DNA from: CAZSRX01 sp964609675 [NCBI: uncultured Bacteroidota bacterium]
GTDB lineage: Bacteria > CLD3 > SB21
Length of the DNA: 64,000 bases
Direction of reading: 5' to 3'
NCBI GenBank assembly: GCA_964609675.1
Contig: CAZSRX010000025.1
Location: forward strand, 1 to 64,000
Position 1 is the stretch's first letter. Each line of letters begins with the position of its first letter. The notes beneath the pieces are model-generated. The model was not told the origin of the DNA. It saw only the letters and a program-made list of their open reading frames with translations, and made no database searches. Positions 45,268 through 53,849 of this stretch are shown piece by piece. Position numbers and translations under genes: made by a program.

Positions 45268-45969
45268 CTATAACGTGTGCATATACGGTTTACTGAAATC
45301 ATTCATGAGCGCATCAAACAGGGTTTTGGTTTTTTCTTTCTCTCCGTTTTTCAGCGCGGATTCCCAGTCTTTGGCCGTTAGTTCCACCGGCGCGAACAGT
45401 TCGTCGAATTTAACGTCGTTCTTTTTCTGCTGATAGGATTTGACTTTCTGATACATCCGGCCGACCATTTCAAGATGATTCTTTGCGCCTTCGGTATTAC
45501 CGGCATTCGCCATATCCATGGCACTGCGGATTTCAGCGCGCCAGGTAAACAGTACATCGGTAAGATCGGTGAGGCCGTTGTTGCGGTGCATTTTTCCGAA
45601 GATCATGCAGAAGTTCGGGCAGTATTTCTGCGCCAAGCGGTATTGTTTCTTTTCGATACGCTCGCGGATTACGATGATATTATCCATCAGGTCTTCCAGA
45701 TAGGTTTTCCATAGCGGGTCCTTGGCGTATGCCGCCGGCGGGTTGTTCAGGAACTGATCGCTGACGGTTTTCAGTTCCGCTTCGAGTTCATCCAGATTCT
45801 TCATGAATTGGGTCTGGTCGAAGGAATCCATTTTACGAAGCATGCCGCAGGTCATGATTGCTTTTTTATGCCACGGTGTGATCGTTTCATCAAAAGATTT
45901 CGTCTGCGCGAAAGTGAGATGGGTCAATAAAAATATCAACATGGTAAAGCTCAATGCAACTGTTTTCAT
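45268..45969 (-). CDS. Exported helical protein of unknown function
   Basis: A 233-residue protein with a clear signal peptide (1-21, ending TFAQ) and an otherwise all-helical, charged sequence. Cys at KAIMTCGML and KYCPNFCMIFGKMHRNN (C-x3-C) could bind a metal, but there is no CxxCH haem site. It begins with a good AGGAG site and is 44 nt after the RND pump gene. Unrecognised family; a periplasmic accessory to the pump or to the DUF169/FmdE group is possible. Confidence 0.7.
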   Translation of the reverse strand: MKTVALSFTMLIFLLTHLTFAQTKSFDETITPWHKKAIMTCGMLRKMDSFDQTQFMKNLDELEAELKTVSDQFLNNPPAAYAKDPLWKTYLEDLMDNIIVIRERIEKKQYRLAQKYCPNFCMIFGKMHRNNGLTDLTDVLFTWRAEIRSAMDMANAGNTEGAKNHLEMVGRMYQKVKSYQQKKNDVKFDELFAPVELTAKDWESALKNGEKEKTKTLFDALMNDFSKPYMHTL

Positions 45970-46013
45970 GGTGTTCTCCTAAGTAAGTTTATAACAATGT
46001 TGATTACCGGTTT

Positions 46014-49000
46014 TCATTTTTTTCTATTTTCGAAAATATAATAGAGCGCCGGTAAAAAGAGGAATACAAGAATCAATCCGAAAATCAATCCTCCGATTAC
46101 GGCGATGGCCATAGGTTTCAGCAACTCGGTGCCTTCGCCGATGCTCAGGGCCAGTGGAAGCAACCCGATGATCCCGACCAAATCGGTCATCAGGATCGGG
46201 CGCAAACGCACGACGGCCGCTTGTTGAATAGCGTCCAGTAAACACAATCCCTGTTCGCGCAGCTGATCGATAAAGGTGATCAGAATCACGCCCTGATTAA
46301 TTTCAATACCAGCGAGAATGATGAACCCGATCATGACCGTAACGCCGATGGGCTGACCGGTGATGTACAGGGCATAGGAAACGCCGATCAGAGAAAGCGG
46401 TACGCGGATCAGAATGATGAACGGTTTGATGAAATTCTCAAAATTGACGACCAGAACGACGTACGCGAAGAACATGGCGATCAGGAGAATGACGACCATG
46501 ACTCTGAAATTTTCGCGGAGCATCTGGGATTGGCCGCCGAAATTGATTTTATAACCAGCCGGGAGCGGAAACGCGTTAATGGCCCTTTCCACATCGGCGG
46601 TGGCTTCGCCGACGGTACGTCCGCTCACATTGGCGGTCGTTTTAATTACGCGGTTCTGGTCTTTGCGGTCAATTTCCAGAGGGCCGGCGCGCTGTTCCAC
46701 CCGGGCCACTGCGCTCAGGCTGATTTTGGCGCCGGTGGATGGATAAAGCGCCAGTTGTTCCACATCGTGAATGCTTTTGATGTCGCGCTCATCCACGACG
46801 ACGCGGATCGGGTAGTAATACCCTTTTTCTTTAAATTGCGTCATCACCGCACCATCAATGCTGGTCTTGATGGTGGACGCAATTTGATTGACGCTTAATC
46901 CAAGATCCAGCGCGCGCGTACGATCAACAAAGACCTGATATTCCGGTTTGGTGATGTCAATGGATACGTCCACTCCGGTTAATCCCTCAATGGATTTGAA
47001 TACGCCGCTGATACGTGACGCCTGGTCAAAAATATTCTCGATCGGTTCGCTGCGGGGCGCGATCACTTCTGCTTCAATATCAAATTCGCCGGTCTGTTTG
47101 ATGCCTTTGAGTTTAGTGTGGAACACTTTCATTTTAACGCCGGGAAACTTTATATTCTGCTGAATTAAAGGCGCCAGCCATTCCACATATTGATCCGTAT
47201 TCATCGGCCGTTTCGACGGCTCCACCAGTTGAATGTTCACCTCCCCCTCGTTGGCGATTTCATAAGTAACCAGTCCCCATATTTTTCCGCCGGATAGCGA
47301 AGAATATTTTTCGATGTGCGGTTGTTCCCTTACAAATTGTTCAATTTTTAAAATGACCCGGTGGGTTTCTTCCATGGAAGCGCCCGTCGGCATTTTGACT
47401 TTGATGGTGATTAACCCGTCATCGGCTTTGGGAAGAAATTCCGAGCCGATCCGGTTGAGAAAAATAATACCGGCATAAAACAGGCCGAGCGTCACCAGCA
47501 TCACCAGCCATCGCAGTTTCAGCGACCACCGCAGAACCGGCCTGTAAGGCCGTATCAGAAGCGCGAGTAAAAAATCCGCTAATCGGGATACGATACCTTT
47601 TTTGAGAGAAACGGTTTTCCCTTCCGGAAACAGCAACGATGTTAAGGTTGGCGTTAAAGTGAGCGCCACGATTAAGGAAAGCGAAATGGTAATCGCCACG
47701 GTGATAATCAGTTCGCTGAACAGCAGGGATACAAAACCCGAGACGAGCAGGAACGGTAGAAACAGGGCGATAAAGGTCAATGTCGCCGTGAGTACCGCTC
47801 CGCTGACCTGCGCCGCGCCTTTATGTACCGGATGCTGTTCGCCGGGCTCTTCTTCCTGAATGCGCGTGATGTTTTCCAGCACAACAATGCAATTGTCCAG
47901 CAGCACCGTGATGGCCACCACCAGACCGCCGAGTGTAAAAATATTGATTGAAAAAGTCAGCAGTTGCATAAAGAAAAAAGTTCCGAGTAGCGTTACGGGA
48001 AGCGTCAGCGAGACAATCAGCACCCGACGCCATCCGCTGAGAAAAAAAGCCGTAACGATGACCACTAATCCCGCCGCAATCAACGCTGCATCCCGAACGC
48101 CCGATACCGACGCGCGGATATAACCCGATTGATCGTAGATCACATCCAATTTAACCGACGGCGGTATGATCGCGGCCAGTTCTTTTAATTTCGCCGTAAC
48201 CCGGTCGGACACTTCAATCGTGTTGGCTCCGGTCTGTTTAAAAACCGACAGCTTGACGCCCTCTTTCATATTCAGTTTATTTTTAATCCGCTGGACGGCA
48301 TAGGCGTCTTTGACGTCGGCTACGTCTCGGACCCGGATCAGAGCATCATTCCGGCCTTTGGCAAGGATTACATCCCTGATTTCGTTTACGGATGTAAATT
48401 CGCCGACTGTCCGAACGATATAATCTTTTCGCTCGGAGGTGACCCGCCCACCGAGCAATTCAAGGTTTTCATCTTTCAGCCGCTGGATTACTTTGTCCGC
48501 CGGTATGCCATAGCCCTGCAGTCTGACCGGATCCATATGCACCCGGATTTCACGGCGCAATCCTCCGGTGATTTCGGTTCCGGCGGTTCCTTCGATGGCG
48601 GTAAAGCGATCCTGCAGTTCATTTTCTACATACAGGCGCAGTTGGGTCAGGTCCATCTGATCGGAAGTGATGAGCAGATCCATCACGGGCAATTGGGACG
48701 GATCAGCTTTAAACACCAGCGGTTCTTCGGCGTCTTTGGGCAGATTTTTCCGTACCAGTCCGAGTTTGGACAGAACGTCCTGATAGGCGACGTCCCGATC
48801 GGCGCTATAGGTAAAATTAACCTGCAGCGCGTATAATCCTTCGGTACATTGCGATTCCATATAATCGAGATTGTCCACGGTCGCGATTTTCCGCTCGATC
48901 ACGGTAGCGATGTTATCTTCAATCTCTTCCGGCGTGGCGCCGCGCCAGGTCACATAGACCTTGACCATCGGATACGTGATATCCGGCAGAAGGTTAACCG

Positions 49001-49097
49001 CTAACTGCGTATAACCCAGCACGCCGACTACCGCCAGAGCGATCATCAGGATTAAAACGGACGCCGGGCGTTTGATCGATATCGCGGAAAGGTTCAT
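46014..49097 (-). CDS. RND efflux pump inner-membrane subunit
   Basis: A 1027-residue AcrB/CzcA-type proton-driven pump. It has 12 helices in two repeats with large periplasmic loops after helices 1 and 7. Family marks: RPASVLILMIALAVVGVLGY at the start, GGLRREI, FKQTGANTIEVSD, LLDNCIVVLENITR with charged residues in helix 4, and GGQSQML. It reads more like HAE1 drug or broad-range pumps than the heavy-metal CzcA type, although the operon suggests metal or metalloid cargo. Starts in the adaptor's stop codon (TGATG). Confidence 0.93.
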   Translation of the reverse strand: MNLSAISIKRPASVLILMIALAVVGVLGYTQLAVNLLPDITYPMVKVYVTWRGATPEEIEDNIATVIERKIATVDNLDYMESQCTEGLYALQVNFTYSADRDVAYQDVLSKLGLVRKNLPKDAEEPLVFKADPSQLPVMDLLITSDQMDLTQLRLYVENELQDRFTAIEGTAGTEITGGLRREIRVHMDPVRLQGYGIPADKVIQRLKDENLELLGGRVTSERKDYIVRTVGEFTSVNEIRDVILAKGRNDALIRVRDVADVKDAYAVQRIKNKLNMKEGVKLSVFKQTGANTIEVSDRVTAKLKELAAIIPPSVKLDVIYDQSGYIRASVSGVRDAALIAAGLVVIVTAFFLSGWRRVLIVSLTLPVTLLGTFFFMQLLTFSINIFTLGGLVVAITVLLDNCIVVLENITRIQEEEPGEQHPVHKGAAQVSGAVLTATLTFIALFLPFLLVSGFVSLLFSELIITVAITISLSLIVALTLTPTLTSLLFPEGKTVSLKKGIVSRLADFLLALLIRPYRPVLRWSLKLRWLVMLVTLGLFYAGIIFLNRIGSEFLPKADDGLITIKVKMPTGASMEETHRVILKIEQFVREQPHIEKYSSLSGGKIWGLVTYEIANEGEVNIQLVEPSKRPMNTDQYVEWLAPLIQQNIKFPGVKMKVFHTKLKGIKQTGEFDIEAEVIAPRSEPIENIFDQASRISGVFKSIEGLTGVDVSIDITKPEYQVFVDRTRALDLGLSVNQIASTIKTSIDGAVMTQFKEKGYYYPIRVVVDERDIKSIHDVEQLALYPSTGAKISLSAVARVEQRAGPLEIDRKDQNRVIKTTANVSGRTVGEATADVERAINAFPLPAGYKINFGGQSQMLRENFRVMVVILLIAMFFAYVVLVVNFENFIKPFIILIRVPLSLIGVSYALYITGQPIGVTVMIGFIILAGIEINQGVILITFIDQLREQGLCLLDAIQQAAVVRLRPILMTDLVGIIGLLPLALSIGEGTELLKPMAIAVIGGLIFGLILVFLFLPALYYIFENRKK

Positions 49098-50158
49098 CAG
49101 GATTTCTTTCCTTCTTTGGATTTTTCTTTTGGCTTCTGCACTGTAACTTTCATGCCGTCTTTTAACAATTCCTGTCCGCGCACCACAATTTTCTCGCCGC
49201 TCTGAACACCCGAATCTATTTCGGTCAGTTGGTCATTGGCAATGCCGAGCTTTACGATTCGCCGCTGTACCACGGAATCCTGAAGCACAAACACTATTGC
49301 CTCGCCTTTGGGGTTCACCAGGAGGATATCATTGGGAACGGCAACAATATTTTCTTTTTTATCGGTAACCAGTTCCAGCTGCGCCATCATGCCGGGCGCG
49401 ATGGATTGGGCGCCCCGGACAAGCTGAAGTTCAACGGGAAACGTCCGTGTCGCGGGATCGATCTGCTGGTATTTTAAAGTTACTTTTGCGGTAAATTCTT
49501 TTCCGGGCAGGGCGTTAAATTTCGTTTTCAGCGCGAGGCCGTTTTTGACGATGGAATAAAACTCTTCCGGCACGGAAGTTTTAATAATCAGGGAATGTAA
49601 ATCGGTGATGGTAAACAAATTTTGACGGTCGATGACGGCGCTGCCGGATTCGATCCATTTTTGGGTAATGGCCCCGCTCATAGGCGCCATCACGGGAATG
49701 CCGAGAAACAGCGATTCGGCATAGCTCGCCTCTTTTTTCGCCTGTTCTAATTGGTGATTCAGTTCGCCGGTATCCTGATTGTGTTCGGTCGCTTTTTTGA
49801 TTTGTTTTTCCAATTCCAGGATTTTGTTCCGGCTCTGCGACAACAGCGTCAGGCGGTCCTGCGAGGCGATGACCGCCAGCGTCTGATTTTTTGCGACCCA
49901 TTCATTTTCGGTCACCATCAGTTTTTCTATGTACCCATCCGACGGCGCGATCACGGTCGTCGCGTTTTTCGCTTCGACCGTACCAACCAGCGAAGTGACC
50001 TTGACGATCGACGTCGGTTTGACGACCTGCACTTCCACCAGCGGCGCTTTGGGTTTCGGCTTTTTACTTTCATCGGGCAACTCTTCGCTTTTCTGGCACG
50101 ACAGCAAAGCGCCCAGCGTCAGCATAAGGAATAGGATTTTGTTGCGCACGGTGATCAT
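49097..50158 (-). CDS. RND pump periplasmic adaptor lipoprotein
   Basis: A 353-residue membrane fusion protein: lipobox LLSC near residue 21, barrel-sandwich halves (VEAKNATTVIAPSDGYIEKL and PVMAPMSGAITQKWIESG) around a short coiled-coil hairpin (about 120-155), then beta-barrel and membrane-proximal domains. It links the pump to the TolC-like channel encoded directly upstream. The ATG follows the TolC stop by three bases. Confidence 0.92.
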   Translation of the reverse strand: MITVRNKILFLMLTLGALLSCQKSEELPDESKKPKPKAPLVEVQVVKPTSIVKVTSLVGTVEAKNATTVIAPSDGYIEKLMVTENEWVAKNQTLAVIASQDRLTLLSQSRNKILELEKQIKKATEHNQDTGELNHQLEQAKKEASYAESLFLGIPVMAPMSGAITQKWIESGSAVIDRQNLFTITDLHSLIIKTSVPEEFYSIVKNGLALKTKFNALPGKEFTAKVTLKYQQIDPATRTFPVELQLVRGAQSIAPGMMAQLELVTDKKENIVAVPNDILLVNPKGEAIVFVLQDSVVQRRIVKLGIANDQLTEIDSGVQSGEKIVVRGQELLKDGMKVTVQKPKEKSKEGKKS

Positions 50159-50161
50159 CCT

Positions 50162-51463
50162 TTAAAAAGGCAGTTCGTCACTGCCGGTAATATTTTGAAT
50201 ATCCACCACCGTCATGATAAAATCGATGACAAGTTGATTGTAATTCAGTTGGGAAGTGGTGAGCATGGTTTGGGCGTCGATGATATCCAGACTGCTGGCC
50301 TTGCCGATGCCGTATTTCAATTCCATCGCCTGGAGGCTTTCGCCGGCCAGTTCGATGATTTTTTCCGTGCCTTTCATACGGCTGCGGATGTCCTCGATTT
50401 TTAAAAGCGCCGATTGTAAGTCCGACTCGATTTTCTGAGTCATGCTCTGACTGTAATGATCATTGGCTTGGTTCCGGAGACGCGTCTGGCGCTCTTTGAT
50501 GAGGAAATTGGATCCTCGGAACACCGGTAAAGTATACGAAACGCTGATTCCGATCTGCCAGTTCCAGTTATTCATTGGAATCCGGCTGTCTTCAATATTG
50601 GTGATGCCGAACGCGTAGAGCGACGGATAATAATCTTTCCGGTAGAGCGCGGCTTCCTGTATCCGCAGTTGCCGCTGTACGCCGATCAACTCCAGATCGG
50701 GATGCGATTGAACGGCGCGGTTTTTCAATACTTCAAGGTCATAGGGCTGATTCTGCCAGGCGCGCCAGAGCGAATCGGCGGGATCGACGATTTCGAACGG
50801 GCCGGTCAGCGCGTTTCCACAGGCCGCGTTGAGGTTGTTTTTGTACAACGTCATCAGATTCTGCGTTTTAATGATGTCATTCTGAAGCGTTTCAATCTGC
50901 ACCCGGATACGGAGAATATCGGCCTGCGATGTTTTACCGACTTGATACATTGTTTCGGCGTTTCGCAGATATTCCTCCAGCCGGCGAACTGATTCCTGCT
51001 GGATTTGCAATGTTCTCTGGACGCGTAAGACTTCCACGTAATTGCGCGCCAGCGTATAGGTAACGGATTGACGCAGTTTGCGGTCGGCCACCCGGTCAAC
51101 ATCCACCGAACGCTTTGCGTAATCCCGCTGCAATGTGTTTTTCCCCCAGTCATACACCAGTTGGTTCACGCGGAATTCGGCATACAGGTCGTTCAGGGAA
51201 TTACCGAGCAGTTTCATTTTTTGCGGAAGCAGGTATTTCCAGCGTGAAACGCTCATACCCACCGCGGCTTGCGGCAGATAGTCTTTACGCAGGTATTCTT
51301 CCTGCATAAGTCCGGCCTCGATGGTAATTTGATTCGCCTGGAACTGCGGCTGGTTCTCATAGGCGATTTTTTGAAGATCGGCCAGACTGAATTCGCGGTT
51401 TTGCGCCAGAAGATAGGGCGCGCAGGCCATTCCGCTTGCCAGGACGATCAGTTTTAAAATCAT
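50162..51463 (-). CDS. TolC-family outer-membrane channel
   Basis: About 433 residues starting at ATG 51463, giving the signal peptide MILKLIVLASGMACAPYLLA. The mature protein has two repeats of long helices and short strands (FSLADLQKIAYENQPQFQ, YVEVLRVQRTLQIQQESV, RLEEYLRNAETMYQVGKTS, AMELKYGIGKASSLDIIDAQ), as in TolC. An open frame reaches 51541 and overlaps the upstream thioredoxin gene by 17 nt; those residues are basic and not needed. Forms the tripartite efflux set with the next two genes. Confidence 0.9.
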   Translation of the reverse strand: MILKLIVLASGMACAPYLLAQNREFSLADLQKIAYENQPQFQANQITIEAGLMQEEYLRKDYLPQAAVGMSVSRWKYLLPQKMKLLGNSLNDLYAEFRVNQLVYDWGKNTLQRDYAKRSVDVDRVADRKLRQSVTYTLARNYVEVLRVQRTLQIQQESVRRLEEYLRNAETMYQVGKTSQADILRIRVQIETLQNDIIKTQNLMTLYKNNLNAACGNALTGPFEIVDPADSLWRAWQNQPYDLEVLKNRAVQSHPDLELIGVQRQLRIQEAALYRKDYYPSLYAFGITNIEDSRIPMNNWNWQIGISVSYTLPVFRGSNFLIKERQTRLRNQANDHYSQSMTQKIESDLQSALLKIEDIRSRMKGTEKIIELAGESLQAMELKYGIGKASSLDIIDAQTMLTTSQLNYNQLVIDFIMTVVDIQNITGSDELPF

Positions 51464-51524
51464 CCTATTTATTCGGCGTCGGATCGGCCGCTTCAGGTTT
51501 GATCGCATCCAGCCTGGCGCCGGG

Positions 51525-51779
51525 TTATTGATGACTTGCATCGTGTTCTTTCAGCCAATGGGCTAGTGTGTGTTTCGTCGGAATTTTTCCGATGGATAAT
51601 AATTTATCGTTGACAATCAGTCCCGGCGTCATATAAACGCCCAATTTGGGGAATTCATTGATATCCGTGATTTTTTCAATCTGATATTCCAGATTTTGTT
51701 CTTCGGCCGCTTCTTTACAGAGCGCGGCTAATTTTTCACAATTGGGGCACCCTTTACCGACGACTTTGATGTTTAACAT
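51525..51779 (-). CDS. MTH895/TM0996-type mini-thioredoxin (copy 2)
   Basis: 84 residues from ATG 51779 (AAGGA upstream). VVGKGCPNCEKLAAL carries the CxxC motif and VYMTPGLIVNDKLLS the cis-Pro loop. Related to the protein at 36259 but with a different CPNC motif and a His-rich end. It follows two YeeE/YedE halves, a frequent partner for this redox type in sulfur-uptake loci. Confidence 0.9.
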   Translation of the reverse strand: MLNIKVVGKGCPNCEKLAALCKEAAEEQNLEYQIEKITDINEFPKLGVYMTPGLIVNDKLLSIGKIPTKHTLAHWLKEHDASHQ

Positions 51780-51795
51780 ATTTTTTCCTTTTTTT

Positions 51796-52338
51796 TCAGA
51801 AATTTGGTTTATGATCATCGACATACTTATTGACCAGATAAATAATCGAAATAAAAATCAGCGCCGCGGGAATGATGATGATCCAGCGGTTTACGCTGAA
51901 AAGGACCGACAGGTCACCGTTGATTTCCGGTGTTAATAAATATTCTTTTACCGGTTTAATCGTTAGCGCGTAAATAAAAATGCCGAGCGCCATGCCGAAC
52001 ACGGCGAATACCGCTTCTTTCTTACCCTCGCCGATACGCGCCATCATCGTGCCGGGACAGTATCCGAGGAGGCCCATGCCGGTTCCAAAAATGAGCCCGC
52101 CGACGAGCTTGCCCCAGTCCAGGTTCTTCAGCGTGATTTTCAGAAGTCCGAGATCGCCCAGCAGATAAAACAGAATCATGGACGAAGTCACGGCGGTAAG
52201 CATGAATTTGAGAATTTTAAAGTCCTTCAGCAGCAGCATGCCCATCACGCGGGGATATTTCGTCACGCCGGTGCGGGAGAGAATATAACCGAAAATGAAT
52301 CCGGTCGTCAGCCCGAAAAGGATGTTAACGATTATCAT
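51796..52338 (-). CDS. YeeE/YedE-family transporter, half 2
   Basis: About 180 residues from ATG 52338 (GGAGG upstream), with five or so helices and the family Cys motif GLLGYCPGTMMARIGEGKK. Family members carry thiosulfate or other sulfur compounds; two half-size genes form the full unit. The start overlaps half 1 by 14 nt. Likely function: movement of a reduced sulfur species coupled to the mini-thioredoxin that follows. Confidence 0.88.
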   Translation of the reverse strand: MIIVNILFGLTTGFIFGYILSRTGVTKYPRVMGMLLLKDFKILKFMLTAVTSSMILFYLLGDLGLLKITLKNLDWGKLVGGLIFGTGMGLLGYCPGTMMARIGEGKKEAVFAVFGMALGIFIYALTIKPVKEYLLTPEINGDLSVLFSVNRWIIIIPAALIFISIIYLVNKYVDDHKPNF

Positions 52339-52876
52339 GGCGGCCTCCGGCGTTAGGGTAAAGAATTTTCGCGACGACAATGCCTGCGGCGAAGAACGAC
52401 GCGCCCGCGACGATACTGCCGAGCGACAGGTGCGCCCATCCCTGCAGAATGTTGCCGGTCGTACATCCGCCAGACATAGCCGCGCCGTAACCGAGACACA
52501 CGCTCCCGATCATCACGACGATGTAGCGTTTGAGCAAACTTTTTCCGTGGTACGTTTCCCACACGGCAGGAATATTTTCCGCGCGGAAAGTCCCGCTGGT
52601 TTTCGCGGCGGCATATCCGCCCGCGACAAGCCCGAACAACGTAAAAAATTCAATAAACGCGTCCGGCTTCTGCCCGAACCGTTTGATCACCGGATTATCC
52701 GCGAGCCCTTCAAACAACCCGCCGAATTGCGCGGCGATGTAGCCGAATCCCGCCGTGATACCGAACGGATAATTCCGTTCCGCCAGCCAGGCAAAAATAA
52801 AATATGTGGCTACGGACAACAGCGAGACCGCGATTCCACCCGTGAACCAGTGCCATTCATTTTGTTTTTCGTTCAT
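52325..52876 (-). CDS. YeeE/YedE-family transporter, half 1
   Basis: About 183 residues from ATG 52876 (AGGAG seven bases upstream). Helices include FTGGIAVSLLSVATYFIFAW, and the conserved Cys motif is AMSGGCTTGNILQGWAHLS. It is complementary to the half encoded next. An upstream extension to 52915 has no support. First gene after arsC in the operon. Confidence 0.88.
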   Translation of the reverse strand: MNEKQNEWHWFTGGIAVSLLSVATYFIFAWLAERNYPFGITAGFGYIAAQFGGLFEGLADNPVIKRFGQKPDAFIEFFTLFGLVAGGYAAAKTSGTFRAENIPAVWETYHGKSLLKRYIVVMIGSVCLGYGAAMSGGCTTGNILQGWAHLSLGSIVAGASFFAAGIVVAKILYPNAGGRHDNR

Positions 52877-52898
52877 GTTGAATCTCCTGTTTACGCTA

Positions 52899-52960
52899 CT
52901 AAGACACCAAGACACAAAAGATAGCTATCTTTGCATTTTGGCGGCTTTGAGACTTCGTGT
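52899..52960. repeat. Intergenic repeat with ACACCAAGACAC arms and a 16-bp palindrome
   Basis: The sequence from CTACTAAGACACCAAGACAC to GAGACTTCGTGTC has related ends, a form seen often between genes in environmental genomes. It contains the perfect palindrome AAAGATAGCTATCTTT (52917-52932). It lies between arsC and the YeeE/YedE genes, the largest gap of the first part of the operon. Confidence 0.6.
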
Positions 52961-53383
52961 CTATTTTAATTCTTTCAAATAAAATTCATAAAAACGTTCT
53001 TTAATTTCATCGCGTATCCTGCGAAATACCGCTAAGATCTCTTCTTCTGATCCCACAGCCTCGGCGGGGTCTTCAAATCCGATGTGCAACCGGTGTTGGA
53101 CCGGTCCGGTAAAGACGGGACAATTTTCGTTTGCATGGCCGCAGACGGTGATAACGTAATCAAAAGGTTGACTGATAAATTGATCCACGTTCTTCGGATA
53201 ATTATGACTGAGATCCAATCCGGTTTCCTTCATCACCTGAATGGCTTTGGGATGCACCTGCGCGGAGGGCTTGGTTCCGGCGGAATGCACTTCAAGGTTT
53301 TTGTCAAACGACTTCAGGAATCCCTCCGCCATCTGACTGCGGCAGGAATTGCCGGTACAGAGAATTAAAATACGCTTGGACAT
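52961..53383 (-). CDS. arsC: Arsenate reductase, low-molecular-weight phosphatase type
   Basis: A 140-residue ArsC that reduces arsenate to arsenite. P-loop ILCTGNSCRSQMAEG carries the nucleophilic Cys, and VCGHANENCPVF carries the two further Cys of the triple-Cys relay that is re-reduced by thioredoxin. DP in GFEDPAEA is the catalytic Asp. It is the first gene after a consensus promoter and probably sends arsenite to the ACR3 permease encoded 14 kb downstream in the same operon. Confidence 0.95.
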   Translation of the reverse strand: MSKRILILCTGNSCRSQMAEGFLKSFDKNLEVHSAGTKPSAQVHPKAIQVMKETGLDLSHNYPKNVDQFISQPFDYVITVCGHANENCPVFTGPVQHRLHIGFEDPAEAVGSEEEILAVFRRIRDEIKERFYEFYLKELK

Positions 53384-53489
53384 AATTTAGCTTTCTTTGG
53401 GTTTTCTCATTTCTATTTTCTGCAAATTATCCGCGTTGACGTAATCCTGGTTCCCGGTCTCACCGGTTTGGCGGTAAATTGCTATTTCG

Positions 53490-53511
53490 TATTTCGTCGA
53501 AAACCGAAATA
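53490..53511. promoter_or_regulatory. Probable ArsR-type operator
   Basis: An inverted repeat TATTTCG-N8-CGAAATA (53490-53496 and 53505-53511) touches the -10 box and covers the start of transcription. A further direct copy, TATTTCG at 53483-53489, lies just downstream. This place is standard for ArsR-family repressors. That the ArsR encoded at 36483 binds here is inferred. Confidence 0.65.
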
Positions 53512-53539
53512 TTATAATTATTTTTTTTTGGTTTGTCAA
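53511..53539 (-). promoter_or_regulatory. Exact-consensus sigma70-type promoter of the ars operon
   Basis: On the minus strand, TTGACA (53539-53534) and TATAAT (53516-53511) are separated by exactly 17 nt. The start of transcription should be near 53504, giving a leader of about 120 nt before arsC. Confidence 0.82.
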
Positions 53540-53665
53540 GAAATTAAATACCCCGATGATTTGTTCATGGGGGGGTATCGATCCCGGAATCTTCCGGGTT
53601 CATAAATCAGGTTGCAGGATTAGATTCTTATCCTATACCCATTCTCTTTTTTGAGTTCGGCAGGC

Positions 53666-53706
53666 ACACTAAAAAATATATTCCCTCGCGGATTTCACGA
53701 GGGAAT
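53666..53706 (-). terminator. Rho-independent terminator of the T9SS gene
   Basis: A 9-bp stem (53680-53688 with 53698-53706; ATTCCCTCG/CGAGGGAAT) with a 9-nt loop, followed on the minus strand by ATATATTTTTTAG. It separates the T9SS gene upstream from the ars promoter. The other sequence in 53384-53849 is non-coding as far as I can tell. Confidence 0.78.
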
Positions 53707-53849
53707 TGAATCCTTACTAGAGGCCTTGCCGATAAGATCGATTACCTCTTTCCGTCCTGACGCGAGCGCAGTTTCAGGCGAACCCACCAAGCCGCCAGGA
53801 AAAGAAAGGATATCAAACTCTTTGCGCGTTCCCGTCGAAGCAGGAAATA

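Noticed and set aside
53651-53849. Possible gene remnant downstream of the T9SS gene
   Set aside because: One minus-strand frame stays open for about 50 codons (GNIFPASTGTRKEFDILS...), but it lacks a start or a known motif and is followed by the terminator.
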